A DNA stretch of 64,000 bases from Streptomyces tendae (GCF_008632955.1 NZ_CP043959.1:6262001-6326000); one strand, 5' to 3'; shown: positions 1 to 10,244, counted from the first letter of the stretch. Numbers and translations: made by a program. The notes: generated from the sequence alone by a model not told the origin.

Positions 1-2
1 TG

Positions 3-755
3 GACCGGATCGGGATGCAGCAGAAGTTCGTCGCGTCGATGCTGCGCCGGCTCAAGGAGGACACCCTCGGCAGCCCGTCGAAGATGCTGGACGTCGCCGA
101 CGCGGCCACCAAGTCCCTCACCGTGGACAAGGGCATCGGCAGCCCCACCAAGCTGCTGACCCTCGCCAAGGAGCTGGGGAAGATCGACCTGAAGAACATC
201 ACGCTGATGATGCTCCCGGTGATCGACAACCCGGACGAGCCGAGGCCCGTCACCGTCGTCCCGGACCCGGTCAAGGCCCCGCAGGTGTTCTCCATGCTGC
301 AGGACGACGTGTCGTTCACCGAGGTGAAGAAGCAGCAGAAGAAGGCCAAGGACAAGCAGGAGGCGCTGCTGAAGGGTCCGCGGGCCGAGGCGTCCGCCGT
401 GCGCGTCGACGTCCTCAACGGCGGCGGTCCGCAGGGCGCGGCCCAGGACACGGTCGGCTGGCTGCAGAACAACGAGGGGGTGTCCCGGTCGTCGAACCAG
501 GGCAACGCCCCCGCGAAGGTCGCCCGCACCCAGCTCGTATACGCCCCGGACCAGGCCGACCAGGCCCGCAAGCTCGCCGATCTGATGGGGCTGCCCGCCG
601 CCGCGCTGAAGCCCGGCACCGAGGACGCAGGCGCCACCGAGCCGATGACGCTCACCCTCGGCCCCGACTTCAAGGGGGCCGGCGTGCCCGTCGCGACGCC
701 GAAGAAGGTCGACGTCCCGCAGTCCCGGGCCGACGAGAAGATGTGCAAGGGCTGA
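3..755 (+). CDS. LCP (LytR-CpsA-Psr) family protein, C-terminal part
   Basis: Members of this family attach secondary polymers such as teichoic acids or arabinogalactan to peptidoglycan at the outer membrane face. The frame is already open at base 3, so the gene begins before the window and its N-terminal membrane anchor is absent. The first residues (DRIGMQQKFVASMLRRL) match the end of an LCP catalytic domain. After a lysine-rich stretch comes a LytR_C-type domain opening at VRVDVLNGG, about residue 133 of the 250 visible. The two-domain order fits actinobacterial LCP proteins. Family assignment is firm; the polymer it handles cannot be read from this part. Confidence 0.85.
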   Translation, partial: DRIGMQQKFVASMLRRLKEDTLGSPSKMLDVADAATKSLTVDKGIGSPTKLLTLAKELGKIDLKNITLMMLPVIDNPDEPRPVTVVPDPVKAPQVFSMLQDDVSFTEVKKQQKKAKDKQEALLKGPRAEASAVRVDVLNGGGPQGAAQDTVGWLQNNEGVSRSSNQGNAPAKVARTQLVYAPDQADQARKLADLMGLPAAALKPGTEDAGATEPMTLTLGPDFKGAGVPVATPKKVDVPQSRADEKMCKG

Positions 756-832
756 GACAGCGGCCAACCCGAGGACGGGAACGGGGGTTACCCCCAGTGC
801 GGGCGGGCTCCCGCGTGCCTACCTTGTGAGGC

Positions 833-1264
833 ATGACGGGAATGGACGCGCGGGACCCCGAGCTGAAGAAGGAACTCGACGCCTCCCTGCAGGCCCGCAG
901 GGAACTGGGCGAGGACTACGAGTCCGCCCTGGTGGACTCGTTCCTGGAGAAGGTCGACCAGCGCATCGACGGCGCGGTGGAGCGGCGGGTGCGCCGGCAG
1001 CTGGCCGAGCATCAGATGACGGCCGCCCGGGACGCGCGCTCGCCGCAGGTGACGGACTCCTGGGGCGAGCGGTTCGGCTTCGGCATCGTGTCGCTGGTGC
1101 TGGCGGTGCCGCTGTCCGCGATCGGCGGGGGCGTCGCCGATCTGCCCGGGCTGCTGGTGGCCTGGGCGGGGATCGTCGGCGTGAACGTCGTTCAGGCCGT
1201 CCGCACCAACCCCTCCCTGTTCGGCCGCCGCCGCTCGGCGCGCGGCGACGACTGGGAGGACTGA
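833..1264 (+). CDS. Small conserved membrane-associated protein, unknown function
   Basis: A 143-residue protein of unknown function. The N-terminal 65 residues are charged and helical (ELKKELDASLQARRELGEDY), suggesting a short coiled coil. One or two hydrophobic segments follow, about residues 83-118 (FGIVSLVLAVPLSAIGGG, LLVAWAGIVGVNVVQAV), and then a basic and acidic tail. This resembles actinobacterial proteins annotated only as hypothetical integral membrane proteins. The start is uncertain: ATG at 833 has only a weak GTGAGG before it, and a second in-frame ATG lies at 842. It stands alone between an upstream LCP gene and a strong hairpin. Confidence 0.7.
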   Translation: MTGMDARDPELKKELDASLQARRELGEDYESALVDSFLEKVDQRIDGAVERRVRRQLAEHQMTAARDARSPQVTDSWGERFGFGIVSLVLAVPLSAIGGGVADLPGLLVAWAGIVGVNVVQAVRTNPSLFGRRRSARGDDWED

Positions 1265-1270
1265 GCCGTA

Positions 1271-1309
1271 CGAAGCCCGGCGGCCGCGTGAGGCGGCCGC
1301 CGGGCTTCG
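1271..1309. terminator. Bidirectional GC hairpin terminator
   Basis: A perfect 17-bp inverted repeat (1271-1287 with 1293-1309) with a 5-base loop begins seven bases after the stop of the small membrane protein. The opposing gene (cbs) ends at 1621, so it could serve both strands. No T tract follows, as is usual in Streptomyces. Confidence 0.8.
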
Positions 1310-1620
1310 CGGGGCACAAGGCTTGGCGCGGGGACCGCCGCACCCCCGTTGCCGGGGGGCGGGACGACGGCGGTCCCCGCGAAGACGCTCCGCGCGCTGG
1401 GCGCGGTGCGCGTCACAGGCGTCCGTGGAGGTCCGGGAGCCGCTCCGGAGGTCCTTCGACGCCTTGTGGCCGTCGGCCGGAACGGGGAGCCGCTCCCGTC
1501 CCGTCGACATCCACCAATGTGCCCGAGCTGTGTTAAGCGAGTGCTGCGCGGGCGTGACGTGCTCGTACCACTTCCGCGAAGCCCGCGCGGATCAGGCCGG
1601 TGCCGGGCCCGAGCGGGGAC
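1310..1620. other. Convergent intergenic spacer
   Basis: About 310 bases between the terminator and the 3' end of cbs. The open frames here are only high-GC shadows. I see no tRNA, convincing promoter or further strong hairpin. Confidence 0.5.
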
Positions 1621-3009
<1,389 letters not shown>

Positions 3010-3172
3010 CGTTGTCTCCGGATGCTGCAAAAGGGGTGGTCGTGGTGGTGATGCCAGCCTAGGCCCTCCCCGGAACCGGACCCGGCCGGGTCGTTCACTC
3101 CCTGTCGGGATTGGAGCACCGTCCGTACGGGGCAAGACCTGGGTGTACGGCTACGAGGAGGTGGCGGCGGGC

Positions 3173-4201
3173 ATGACATGCATGTCGAGGGCGCGGGTGG
3201 CCCGGCGGATCGCGGCCGGTGCGGCGTACGGCGGCGGGGGGATCGGTCTGGCCGGTGCGGCCGCCGTGGGGCTGCTGCTGGCGGAGGCGCAGCTGGCCCG
3301 GCGCCGGGTGGGCAACGGCACGAGCCCCCACGTGCCCCACGCGGACGGACTGTACGGCGCCTCCTACACCGTGCCGGGCGAGCCGGCGCTGCGGCTGACG
3401 ATGCTGGGCGACTCCACGGCCGCCGGGCAGGGCGTGCACCGGGCCGGGCAGACGCCGGGCGCGCTGATCGCCTCGGGGGTCTCGGCGATCGCGGAGCGTC
3501 CGGTCGGGCTGAGCACGGTCGCGGTGCCCGGGGCCCGCTCGGACGACCTGGACCGGCAGGTGAGCCGGGCGCTGGCGGACCCGTCCCGGGTGCCGGACAT
3601 CTGCGTGATCATGGTCGGCGCCAACGACGTCACCCATCGCATGCCGCCCACCCGTTCCGTGCGTCACCTCGCCTCGGCGGTGCGCCGGCTGCGGACGGCC
3701 GGCGCGGAGGTGGTGGTCGGCACGTGCCCGGATCTCGGCACCATCGAGCCGGTGTGGCAGCCGCTGCGCTGGATGGCCCGCCGGGCCTCGCGGCAGCTCG
3801 CCGCGGCGCAGACGATCGGCGTGGTCGAGCAGGGCGGGCGCACGGTGTCGCTGGGCGACCTGCTGGGCCCGGAGTTCGCGGAGAACCCGCGCGAGCTGTT
3901 CGGCCCCGACAGCTACCACCCGTCCGCGGAGGGGTACGCCACGGCGGCGATGGCGGTGCTGCCGACGGTGTGCGCGGCGCTCGGCCTGTGGCCGGCGGAC
4001 GAGGAGCGCCCGGACGCCGCCCGCCGCGAGGGTTTCCTGCCGGTGGCACGGGCCGCCGCGGAGGCGGCCTCGGAGGCCGGCACGGAGGTCGCCGCGGCGA
4101 TGCCCACGGGGCCGCGGGGCGCCTGGGCCCTCCTCAAGCGGCGCCGCCGCCGGCGGGTCCCGGAGGCCGAGCCGGAGCCGTCCCCCCAGCCGTCCCCCTA
4201 G
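3173..4201 (+). CDS. SGNH/GDSL-type esterase, membrane-anchored
   Basis: Probable serine hydrolase of the SGNH family, cleaving an unknown ester. Block I is LGDSTAAGQG (Ser81), block III is GANDVTH, and block V is DSYHPSAEGY with the catalytic Asp and His. A glycine/alanine-rich hydrophobic segment at about residues 13-37 looks like an uncleaved N-terminal anchor, placing the catalytic domain outside. The C-terminus is rich in arginine, proline and glutamate. ATG at 3173 follows GAGGAGG by about 11 bases; ATG at 3182 is the alternative. It is divergent from cbs. Fold assignment is strong, substrate unknown. Confidence 0.85.
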   Translation: MTCMSRARVARRIAAGAAYGGGGIGLAGAAAVGLLLAEAQLARRRVGNGTSPHVPHADGLYGASYTVPGEPALRLTMLGDSTAAGQGVHRAGQTPGALIASGVSAIAERPVGLSTVAVPGARSDDLDRQVSRALADPSRVPDICVIMVGANDVTHRMPPTRSVRHLASAVRRLRTAGAEVVVGTCPDLGTIEPVWQPLRWMARRASRQLAAAQTIGVVEQGGRTVSLGDLLGPEFAENPRELFGPDSYHPSAEGYATAAMAVLPTVCAALGLWPADEERPDAARREGFLPVARAAAEAASEAGTEVAAAMPTGPRGAWALLKRRRRRRVPEAEPEPSPQPSP

Positions 4202-4239
4202 CCCGACGCCCCACGGGGCCGGTCCGCCCCGCCGACCGC

Positions 4240-4625
4240 GAGCACAGCCCGGCCGGCTGTGCGGACGGAGGCGGCACGGCCCGGCTCCGCCGTGCGGACG
4301 GAGGCGGGCGCGACCCGGCCGCGTGCGGCAGGACGAAGGCCAGGCCCGCCCCACCCCGGCCGCCGTACCCGCAGCGGCGGGTACCAGTCAGCCGCATGCG
4401 GGACGCTGCGGAGACCGGGCAGCCCACCCCGGCCGCCGTAGGCACAGCGGCGGCCACCAGCCGGCGGCGTGTGGGGCGGGGTGGAGGCCGCCCATCCCGG
4501 GCACCTGCCGCCAGAGGCGGGCACGATCCGGCCGTCATGCGAGGGCAGGACGGAGGCCGAGCCACCCACCCAGGCCGCCTTACCCGCATCGGCGGGCACC
4601 AGCCGGCCGCTGCGGGGGGCGAGGC
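4240..4625. repeat. Degenerate tandem repeat array, about 70-bp period
   Basis: The motif CCCACCCCGGCCGCC recurs in diverged form near 4350, 4423, 4491 and 4562, giving spacings of 73, 68 and 72 bases. Each unit carries a GC hairpin and a segment like ACCAGCCGGCCGCNTGCGG. The best hairpin is a perfect 8-bp stem at 4365-4384 (GTACCCGC, loop AGCG, GCGGGTAC). Two shorter partial units (GTGCGGACGGAGGCGG) lie at about 4258-4310. The array follows the SGNH gene directly. The open frames through it are low-complexity and not credible genes. Confidence 0.65.
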
Positions 4626-4969
4626 GAAAACCGAGTCGCTCCTCTGCGGGCATGCGTGCCGCACGGGTGGGCGTGGGCGGCGCGGCCGGAAGCGGACTCG
4701 AATCCGACCTCGGTACGCGATGCGCCGAGGGCAGACCGCCCTCGCCGCGCGCCGGAGGCGTGCGCCGGTGGGCGTGGGTCGGCCCGCGCCACGGGTCGAC
4801 TACAAAGCAAGCGCTTAGACAGTTGCGGTCCATGTCACACCGCGACACGCGTGACCGCGCCCATACGGCCGGGTAACTTCCCAACAGGCGCCGCACCAAC
4901 CCACCGGTATGCCCGACCGCGCCCGAGCGCCGAGCGCTACGCCGCCGCCCCCTTCACTCTGGAGCCGTG
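4626..4969. other. Leader and promoter region of the thiolase gene
   Basis: Noncoding spacer after the repeat array. The 8-bp palindrome AAGCGCTT at 4809-4816 sits in a locally less GC-rich stretch (TACAAAGCAAGCGCTTAGAC) and is a possible operator core or part of the promoter. Its flanks are not symmetrical, so this is tentative. No gene is seen here. Confidence 0.4.
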
Positions 4970-6190
4970 ATGCCCGAAGCCGTGATCGTTTCCGCCGCCC
5001 GCTCCCCCATCGGCCGCGCCTTCAAGGGCTCGCTCAAGGACGTGCGCCCGGACGACCTGACCGCCACGATCATCCAGGCCGCCCTCGCCAAGGTCCCCGA
5101 GCTGGACCCGAAGGACATCGACGACCTGATGCTCGGCTGCGGCCTGCCCGGCGGCGAGCAGGGCAACAACCTCGGCCGGGTCGTCGCCGTGCAGATGGGC
5201 ATGGACCACCTCCCCGGCTGCACGATCACCCGCTACTGCTCCTCCTCGCTGCAGACCTCCCGGATGGCGCTGCACGCGATCAAGGCCGGCGAGGGCGACG
5301 TCTTCATCTCGGCCGGCGTCGAGACGGTCTCCCGCTTCACCAAGGGCAACTCCGACAGCCTGCCGGACACCCGCAACCCGCTCTTCGCCGAGGCCGAGGC
5401 CCGCACCGCCGCCGTCGCCGAGACCGAGGGCTCCACCTGGCACGACCCGCGCGAGGACGGCCTGGTCCCCGACCCGTACATCGCGATGGGCCAGACTGCG
5501 GAGAACCTCGCCCGCTGGAAGGGCGTCACCCGCCAGGAGATGGACGAGTTCGGTGTCCGCTCGCAGAACCTCGCCGAGGAAGCCATCAAGAACGGTTTCT
5601 GGGAGCGCGAGATCACCCCGGTGACGCTGCCCGACGGCACGGTGGTCTCCAAGGACGACGGCCCGCGCGCCGGCGTGACCCTGGAGGGCGTGTCCGGCCT
5701 CAAGCCCGTCTTCCGCCCCGACGGCCTGGTCACCGCCGGCAACTGCTGCCCGCTCAACGACGGCGCCGCCGCGCTCGTCATCATGAGCGACACCAAGGCC
5801 CGCGAGCTGGGTCTGACGCCACTGGCCCGGATCGTGTCCACCGGCGTCTCCGGCCTCTCCCCCGAGATCATGGGCCTCGGCCCGGTCGAGGCGAGCAAGC
5901 AGGCCCTGGGGCGGGCCGGGCTGACCGTCGACGACATCGACCTGTTCGAGATCAACGAGGCGTTCGCCGCCCAGGTCATCCCCTCCTACCAGGACCTGGG
6001 CATCCCGCTGGAGAAGCTGAACGTCAACGGCGGCGCCATCGCCGTCGGCCACCCCTTCGGCATGACCGGCGCCCGCATCACCGGCACGCTCATCAACTCC
6101 CTCCAGTTCCACGACAAGCAGTTCGGTCTGGAGACCATGTGCGTCGGCGGCGGGCAGGGCATGGCGATGGTCGTCGAGCGCCTCAGCTGA
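4970..6190 (+). CDS. Acetyl-CoA C-acyltransferase (thiolase)
   Basis: Catalyses reversible thiolytic cleavage or Claisen condensation of acyl-CoAs in fatty-acid or ketone metabolism, in the cytosol. The 406-residue protein is full length. The nucleophilic cysteine lies in TRYCSSSLQT (Cys90), the second domain contains EINEAFAAQ and AVGHPFGMTGARI with the active-site His, and the C-terminal CVGGGQGMA carries the second catalytic Cys (about 391). ATG at 4970 lies five bases after GGAG; a GTG three bases earlier is possible but too close. It is monocistronic, with a terminator shortly downstream. Biosynthetic versus degradative use cannot be settled from sequence. Confidence 0.92.
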   Translation: MPEAVIVSAARSPIGRAFKGSLKDVRPDDLTATIIQAALAKVPELDPKDIDDLMLGCGLPGGEQGNNLGRVVAVQMGMDHLPGCTITRYCSSSLQTSRMALHAIKAGEGDVFISAGVETVSRFTKGNSDSLPDTRNPLFAEAEARTAAVAETEGSTWHDPREDGLVPDPYIAMGQTAENLARWKGVTRQEMDEFGVRSQNLAEEAIKNGFWEREITPVTLPDGTVVSKDDGPRAGVTLEGVSGLKPVFRPDGLVTAGNCCPLNDGAAALVIMSDTKARELGLTPLARIVSTGVSGLSPEIMGLGPVEASKQALGRAGLTVDDIDLFEINEAFAAQVIPSYQDLGIPLEKLNVNGGAIAVGHPFGMTGARITGTLINSLQFHDKQFGLETMCVGGGQGMAMVVERLS

Positions 6191-6236
6191 CCGCCGCGGC
6201 CGCTCGGTAGCCGTAGCGGCACGGTGGGTGAGACAT

Positions 6237-6275
6237 CGGCCCGGCACCCCGGCTTCCCGGGGGTCGGGCCGTTTT
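6237..6275 (+). terminator. Rho-independent terminator with T tract
   Basis: A GC-rich stem (6237-6252 with 6256-6271, one bulge) is followed directly by TTTT at 6272-6275. It lies 47 bases after the thiolase stop. It is one of the few terminators here with a real T run. Confidence 0.85.
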
Positions 6276-6464
6276 GTGATCCAAATTCCCCAGGATGTGA
6301 CCTACGCCTCTTGTCCGGGCATCCCGCAGGTCACGGTCGCTCACCTACCCGGCGCGACCTCGACTCGCTGTCCGTTTCGTGACGTTACGCACTGACAGAT
6401 GGTTAGTCCACCCTTCAAGCTGATGTAGGAAGTCGGGGGTCGACTGTGAACCGGGAGTACGTCA

Positions 6465-7241
6465 GTGAGCGCCATGCCGATCGCCCTGCTGATCACCACG
6501 GCCGCCACCGGCGCCGTGGGCGTCGCCGTCCTGCGCAGCGTTCTGGTGCTGCGCCGACAGGTCGCGGCACTGCACACCGAGCTGGCCAGGAGCCAGGCGG
6601 GGAGCCGTGCGCAGGTTCCGCCCGCCCGCTCGGCCGGCACCGACGAGATACGCGCCGCGGTCGCGGAGGCGCTCGCCGAGGAGCGGGAGCGTGAGCTGGC
6701 CGAGGCGCGGGCCTTCTGGGCCGCGCAGGAGGCCCGTGACGCCTCCGACGCGCCGTCTCTGCTGGGCCTGGCGGACAGTGAGCTGTTCCTGCCCCGGCAG
6801 GCCGATTTCGCCGGTCTGGAGCCGGTTGCCGAGCCCGGTGCCGACACCGAGGAGCACGGCGGCGACTCCCCCGAGCTGGCAGCGGCCCGCCGCCGCCACC
6901 CCTCGCACCCGGACTTCGTGCCCCACCCGTCGCCGGTGGTGGGCGACCACGAGCGCACCGTGGCCGTGCTGGAGGAGCTGGCCGACGCGCGCACCGAGCT
7001 GTCCGACGTCCGCCCGGGCCCGCTGGGCACCCTGGACGTGTACGTCTTCGCCGACGGCACCACGCTCTGCATGACGCCGGGCCACCGCGAGACCGCGGAG
7101 CGCCTGGCCGAGGCGCTGCGGGCGGGCGAGACCCCGTTCCTGCTGGGCGGCTCCGGCATCTCCGGGGCGTACACCCTGACGTTCGCCTGCGGCGAGGACA
7201 ACGTCTACATCCTCGCGGACCGCGTCATCGCGTCCCTGTAG
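6465..7241 (+). CDS. Conserved protein with N-terminal membrane segment, unknown function
   Basis: 258 residues, not recognised by name. A single hydrophobic helix at about residues 4-25 (IALLITTAATGAVGVAVL) precedes a charged helical region rich in Ala, Glu and Arg (about 30-90). A compact C-terminal domain follows (about 165-258), with LDVYVFADGTTLCMTPGHRE and ending YILADRVIASL. The layout suggests a single-pass membrane protein with a cytosolic or secreted C-terminal domain. GTG at 6465 is chosen because GGGAG ends seven bases before it; an internal ATG lies three codons on. It is monocistronic, and the next gene converges on it 16 bases away. Confidence 0.75.
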   Translation: MSAMPIALLITTAATGAVGVAVLRSVLVLRRQVAALHTELARSQAGSRAQVPPARSAGTDEIRAAVAEALAEERERELAEARAFWAAQEARDASDAPSLLGLADSELFLPRQADFAGLEPVAEPGADTEEHGGDSPELAAARRRHPSHPDFVPHPSPVVGDHERTVAVLEELADARTELSDVRPGPLGTLDVYVFADGTTLCMTPGHRETAERLAEALRAGETPFLLGGSGISGAYTLTFACGEDNVYILADRVIASL

Positions 7242-7257
7242 TCCACGGGTCCGCCCG

Positions 7258-7569
7258 CTACACCCCGGCGCGTTCGCGGGCCTCCTCCACGAGCCGGGCC
7301 GCCTCCGCCACCTCGTCCTCGTCCTTCAGTACGAGGGCGAAGTCGTGTCCGGCGACGGTGATCTGGTCGGCGGCGGCGAACATCCCGGCGTCGGGCATCT
7401 CGCGCGGTGCGGTGCCGGGCTCCTCCACGAGCTGGGTGCGCCGCGCCAACTCCCTGGCCAGCGCGAGCGCCTCGGCCGCCGCGCTGCGCTGGAGCCGGCT
7501 CTGCGGCGCGGCCCGCAGACGGTCGGCGAACTGATCCACGGCCCGGGTGAAGGGTGTCGTATCAACCAC
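7258..7569 (-). CDS. Small conserved protein, unknown function
   Basis: A 103-residue, largely helical and acidic protein. The N-terminal half has helices with RLRAAPQSRLQRSAAAEALA; the C-terminal half ends in a Glu/Ala-rich helix. There is no cysteine, signal peptide or membrane segment. It is convergent with the preceding gene and divergent from the DUF4287-like gene. Size and even codon bias support a real gene, but no function can be assigned. Confidence 0.6.
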   Translation of the reverse strand: MVDTTPFTRAVDQFADRLRAAPQSRLQRSAAAEALALARELARRTQLVEEPGTAPREMPDAGMFAAADQITVAGHDFALVLKDEDEVAEAARLVEEARERAGV

Positions 7570-7670
7570 GCGGCGAGCGTACGCGGCGCGGCGGGACTGT
7601 TGCCAACGGGCGGGCGCTCGGGCACGGTGACCTGAAGGACCGGCTTGTATCCCAGCGTCCGGAGGCGCCG

Positions 7671-7901
7671 ATGTCCCAAGTCTTCTCCGCAGAGACCCAC
7701 CGCAACATGCTCGCCCGCATCCCGCACTGCACCGGTCGTGAGATCTCCGACTGGCTGCGCACCGTCGAAGAAGGCCCGGCGCTCGTCCGGTTCGAGGAGA
7801 AGGTCAGCTGGCTGAGGCACGAGTACGACCTGGCGTACGGTCACGCCAAGGCGATCGTGCACGAGTACGACCTCAGGAGGGCGGCCCGCCGGCTGCTCTG
7901 A
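7671..7901 (+). CDS. DUF4287-like small protein
   Basis: A 76-residue protein resembling the DUF4287 module: GREISDWLRTVEE, a central EKVSWLRHEYDLAYGHAKAIVHEYD, and a basic tail. This domain occurs alone or with DUF5655 in actinobacteria and has no known activity. ATG at 7671 follows GGAGG by five bases, a near-ideal site, so the longer upstream frame is rejected. A perfect hairpin terminator begins 23 bases after the stop. Confidence 0.75.
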   Translation: MSQVFSAETHRNMLARIPHCTGREISDWLRTVEEGPALVRFEEKVSWLRHEYDLAYGHAKAIVHEYDLRRAARRLL

Positions 7902-7923
7902 CCGGTGTCCGGCCCGTGACGGC

Positions 7924-7963
7924 ATGACGAAGGGCCCCGGTGCGAACCGGGGCCCTTCGTCAT
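7924..7963. terminator. Bidirectional 18-bp hairpin terminator
   Basis: Perfect 18-bp arms (7924-7941 and 7946-7963) enclose a GCGA tetraloop. It lies between two convergent genes and can terminate both. Confidence 0.9.
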
Positions 7964-7985
7964 GCGCGCGATGGACGCCCGGGCG

Positions 7986-8873
7986 TCAGTCGCTGTTGAG
8001 GATCGAGATGAGCCGCAGGAACTCGAGGTAGATCCACACCAGGGTCAGGGTGAGACCGAAGGCCGCGAGCCAGGCCTCCTCACGCGGGGCGCCGTAGGCG
8101 ATGCCGTCCTCGACCTGCTTGAAGTCCAGGGCGAGGAAGCAGGCACCCAGCAGGATACCGATGACACCGAACACGATGCCGAGCGGGCCGCTGCGGAAGC
8201 CGAGGCCGTCACCGCCGCCGAACACCGCGAACAGCAGGTTCACGGCCATCAGCAGGATGAAGCCGAGCGCGGCCGCCATCACGAAGCCGTAGAAGCGGCG
8301 GTTGACGCGGATCCAGCCGGCCTTGTAGGCCACCAGCACACCGGCGAACACCGCCATGGTGCCGATCACGGCCTGCATGGCCGCGCCGTCGGCGATGCGG
8401 TTGTCGACGATGTTGGAGATGACGCCGAGGAACACACCCTCGAACGCGGCGTACGTCAGGATCAGCGCGGGCGACGCCTTGCGCTTGAAGGACTGCACGA
8501 GCGCCAGGACCATGCCGATCAGCGCGGCGCCGATGCCGATGCCGTAGGCGCGGCTGATGTTGGCGTCGTCGACCGGCAGCAGGGCCCAGGCGAGCGCGGC
8601 CGTGACGACGAGCACGCCGAGCGTGGTCCCCGTGCGCAGCACGACGTCGTCGATGGTCATGCGGCCGGCGGTGGCCGGAGCCTGCGGCGGCGCGCCGTAC
8701 TGCTGCTGCTGTGCGTACGGGTTCTGCGCGTACGGGTTGCCCGTCGGCTGGGCGTACGGGTTGGCCTGCGTGGCGACGGCGGGGCCCCCGGCCTGCGGCG
8801 CGGTGTTGAAGCCCGCGTAGCCGTTGTCGCGGCCGAACCCCCGTCGCGAGAAGACCGGGTTGCTGCTCCTCAT
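7986..8873 (-). CDS. Bax inhibitor-1 / YccA family membrane protein
   Basis: A 295-residue protein of the BI-1-like family, whose members are seven-helix membrane proteins, some with calcium-leak activity. The first 75 or so residues are cytosolic and carry a repeated NPYAQ motif with a glutamine/tyrosine-rich run, common in actinobacterial members. About seven hydrophobic helices follow, for example TTLGVLVVTAALAWALLP, AMQAVIGTMAVFAGVLVAY and GIVFGVIGILLGACFLALDF. The end WIYLEFLRLISILNSD matches the family's conserved C-terminus. ATG at 8873 is preceded by GGAGGAGTGAA. It is monocistronic. Physiological role unknown. Confidence 0.88.
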   Translation of the reverse strand: MRSSNPVFSRRGFGRDNGYAGFNTAPQAGGPAVATQANPYAQPTGNPYAQNPYAQQQQYGAPPQAPATAGRMTIDDVVLRTGTTLGVLVVTAALAWALLPVDDANISRAYGIGIGAALIGMVLALVQSFKRKASPALILTYAAFEGVFLGVISNIVDNRIADGAAMQAVIGTMAVFAGVLVAYKAGWIRVNRRFYGFVMAAALGFILLMAVNLLFAVFGGGDGLGFRSGPLGIVFGVIGILLGACFLALDFKQVEDGIAYGAPREEAWLAAFGLTLTLVWIYLEFLRLISILNSD

Positions 8874-9025
8874 TTCACTCCTCCATGGCCACTCGATGCG
8901 GCCTTGGCTCAAGAGTAATAGGTAGGCAAAGGAATGACCCTAATGCTTGGGGAGGATCTTTCCCTCGTTGTGCTGCGCAACACGCTACGCGGCTTCGTGA
9001 TTCCCCTCACCGCGAGCGGTGGACC

Positions 9026-9042
9026 GGTACCGAGCCGGTACC
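9026..9042 (-). terminator. Possible small terminator downstream of pobA
   Basis: A 7-bp perfect stem (GGTACCG, loop AGC, CGGTACC) begins 27 bases after the pobA stop. It is short, so termination is only plausible. Confidence 0.35.
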
Positions 9043-9068
9043 TGCCCGGAACCTGGCGGAGACAGTGA

Positions 9069-10244
9069 TCATCCCAGGGGGAATCCCGTGTACGCCTCGG
9101 CGAGGTCGGTGGCTGCGGCCCGGGAGGTGGCGACGCGCTCCAGCCGGGCGAGCTGGAGCCGGTCGTCGAAGGCGGTGGCGCCGGGGGCGCGGTGCAGCAG
9201 GGCGGTCATGTCGTGGCAGAACCGCTCGGCCTGCCAGACGCGGCGCAGGCAGGTGGCGGAGTAGGCGTCCAGGAGCTCGGTGGAGCCGGTCCGCAGCTCG
9301 TGCTCCAGCGCCCGGGCGAGGACCACCACGTCCCCGACGGCGAGGTTCAGGCCCTTGGCGCCGGTGGGCGGCACGATGTGGGCGGCGTCCCCGGCGAGGA
9401 GGAGGCGGCCGTACCGCATGGGCTCGTGGACGTAGGAGCGCATGGGGGTGACCGACTTCTGGGTGACGGGCCCGCGCCGCAGGGCCCAGTCGTCGTCGGT
9501 CTCCAGGCGGCGGGACAGCTCGGCCCAGATCTCCCCGTCCGTCCATGCCTCGGGTTTCGTGCCCTCCGGCACCTGGAGGTAGAGGCGCGAGACGGAGGGG
9601 GAGCGCATGGACAGCAGGGCGAAGCCGCGGTCGTGGCGGGCGTAGACCAGCTCGTCGTGGGAGGGCGGGACGTCGGCGAGGATGCCGAGCCAGGCGTAGG
9701 GGTACGTCCGCCCGTGGACCCGGGACACCCCGGCGGGGACGGCGCCGCGGGTCACCCCGTGGAAGCCGTCGCAGCCGGCCACCCAGTCGCACTCCAGCAC
9801 CTCCTCGCGGCCCCCGCGCCGGAAGCGGACGCGCGGGGCGGGGGTGTCCACGTCCTCCACGGCCAGCACCTCGCTGTGGAAGAGCGGCGGGCAGCCGTCG
9901 GCCAGGGCGAGGGCGATGAGGTCCTTGCAGACCTCGGTCTGCGCGTACACCGTGACGGACCGGCCGCCGGTGAGGCCCGGGAAGTCGATGCGGTGGCGGC
10001 GCCTGCCGAACCGCAGCTCGATGCCGTCGTGCCGCAGGCCCTCGCGGTCCAGCCGCTCCCCGGCGCCGGCCGCGCGCAGCACGTCCGCCGTGCCCTGCTC
10101 CAGCACCCCGGCCCGCTGCCGCCGCTCCACGTGGGCGCGGTCGCGGCACTCCAGGACGACGCAGTCGATCCCCGCGAGGCGCAGCAGCCGGGCGAGCAGC
10201 AGACCGGCCGGTCCCGCCCCGACGATCCCCACGGTGGTACGCAT
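9069..10244 (-). CDS. pobA: 4-hydroxybenzoate 3-monooxygenase
   Basis: FAD-dependent hydroxylase that turns 4-hydroxybenzoate into protocatechuate using NAD(P)H and oxygen, feeding the beta-ketoadipate route. The 391-residue length matches PobA. The dinucleotide fold GAGPAG is at residues 9-14, the AGCDG motif lies mid-protein, and the second FAD motif is LLLAGDAAHIVPPTGAKGLN. Conserved PobA features such as RAGVLEQGTADVLR, near the substrate pocket, distinguish it from other aromatic hydroxylases. ATG at 10244 follows GGGGGA by about six bases. It lies immediately downstream of bldA on the same strand, with about 130 bases between. No pca genes are nearby in this window. Confidence 0.9.
   Translation of the reverse strand: MRTTVGIVGAGPAGLLLARLLRLAGIDCVVLECRDRAHVERRQRAGVLEQGTADVLRAAGAGERLDREGLRHDGIELRFGRRRHRIDFPGLTGGRSVTVYAQTEVCKDLIALALADGCPPLFHSEVLAVEDVDTPAPRVRFRRGGREEVLECDWVAGCDGFHGVTRGAVPAGVSRVHGRTYPYAWLGILADVPPSHDELVYARHDRGFALLSMRSPSVSRLYLQVPEGTKPEAWTDGEIWAELSRRLETDDDWALRRGPVTQKSVTPMRSYVHEPMRYGRLLLAGDAAHIVPPTGAKGLNLAVGDVVVLARALEHELRTGSTELLDAYSATCLRRVWQAERFCHDMTALLHRAPGATAFDDRLQLARLERVATSRAAATDLAEAYTGFPLG

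Noticed and set aside
3021..3135. N-terminal extension of cystathionine beta-synthase
   Set aside because: The extra residues are Pro/Arg-rich shadow sequence, while GTG at 3009 has a good ribosome site and begins the conserved fold.
4240..4625. Possible CRISPR array
   Set aside because: Units are diverged and joined without unique spacers, and no cas genes are present.
4804..4820. FadR/TetR-type operator before the thiolase
   Set aside because: Only the 8-bp core AAGCGCTT is symmetrical; the flanks do not continue the palindrome, so it was kept only as a note.
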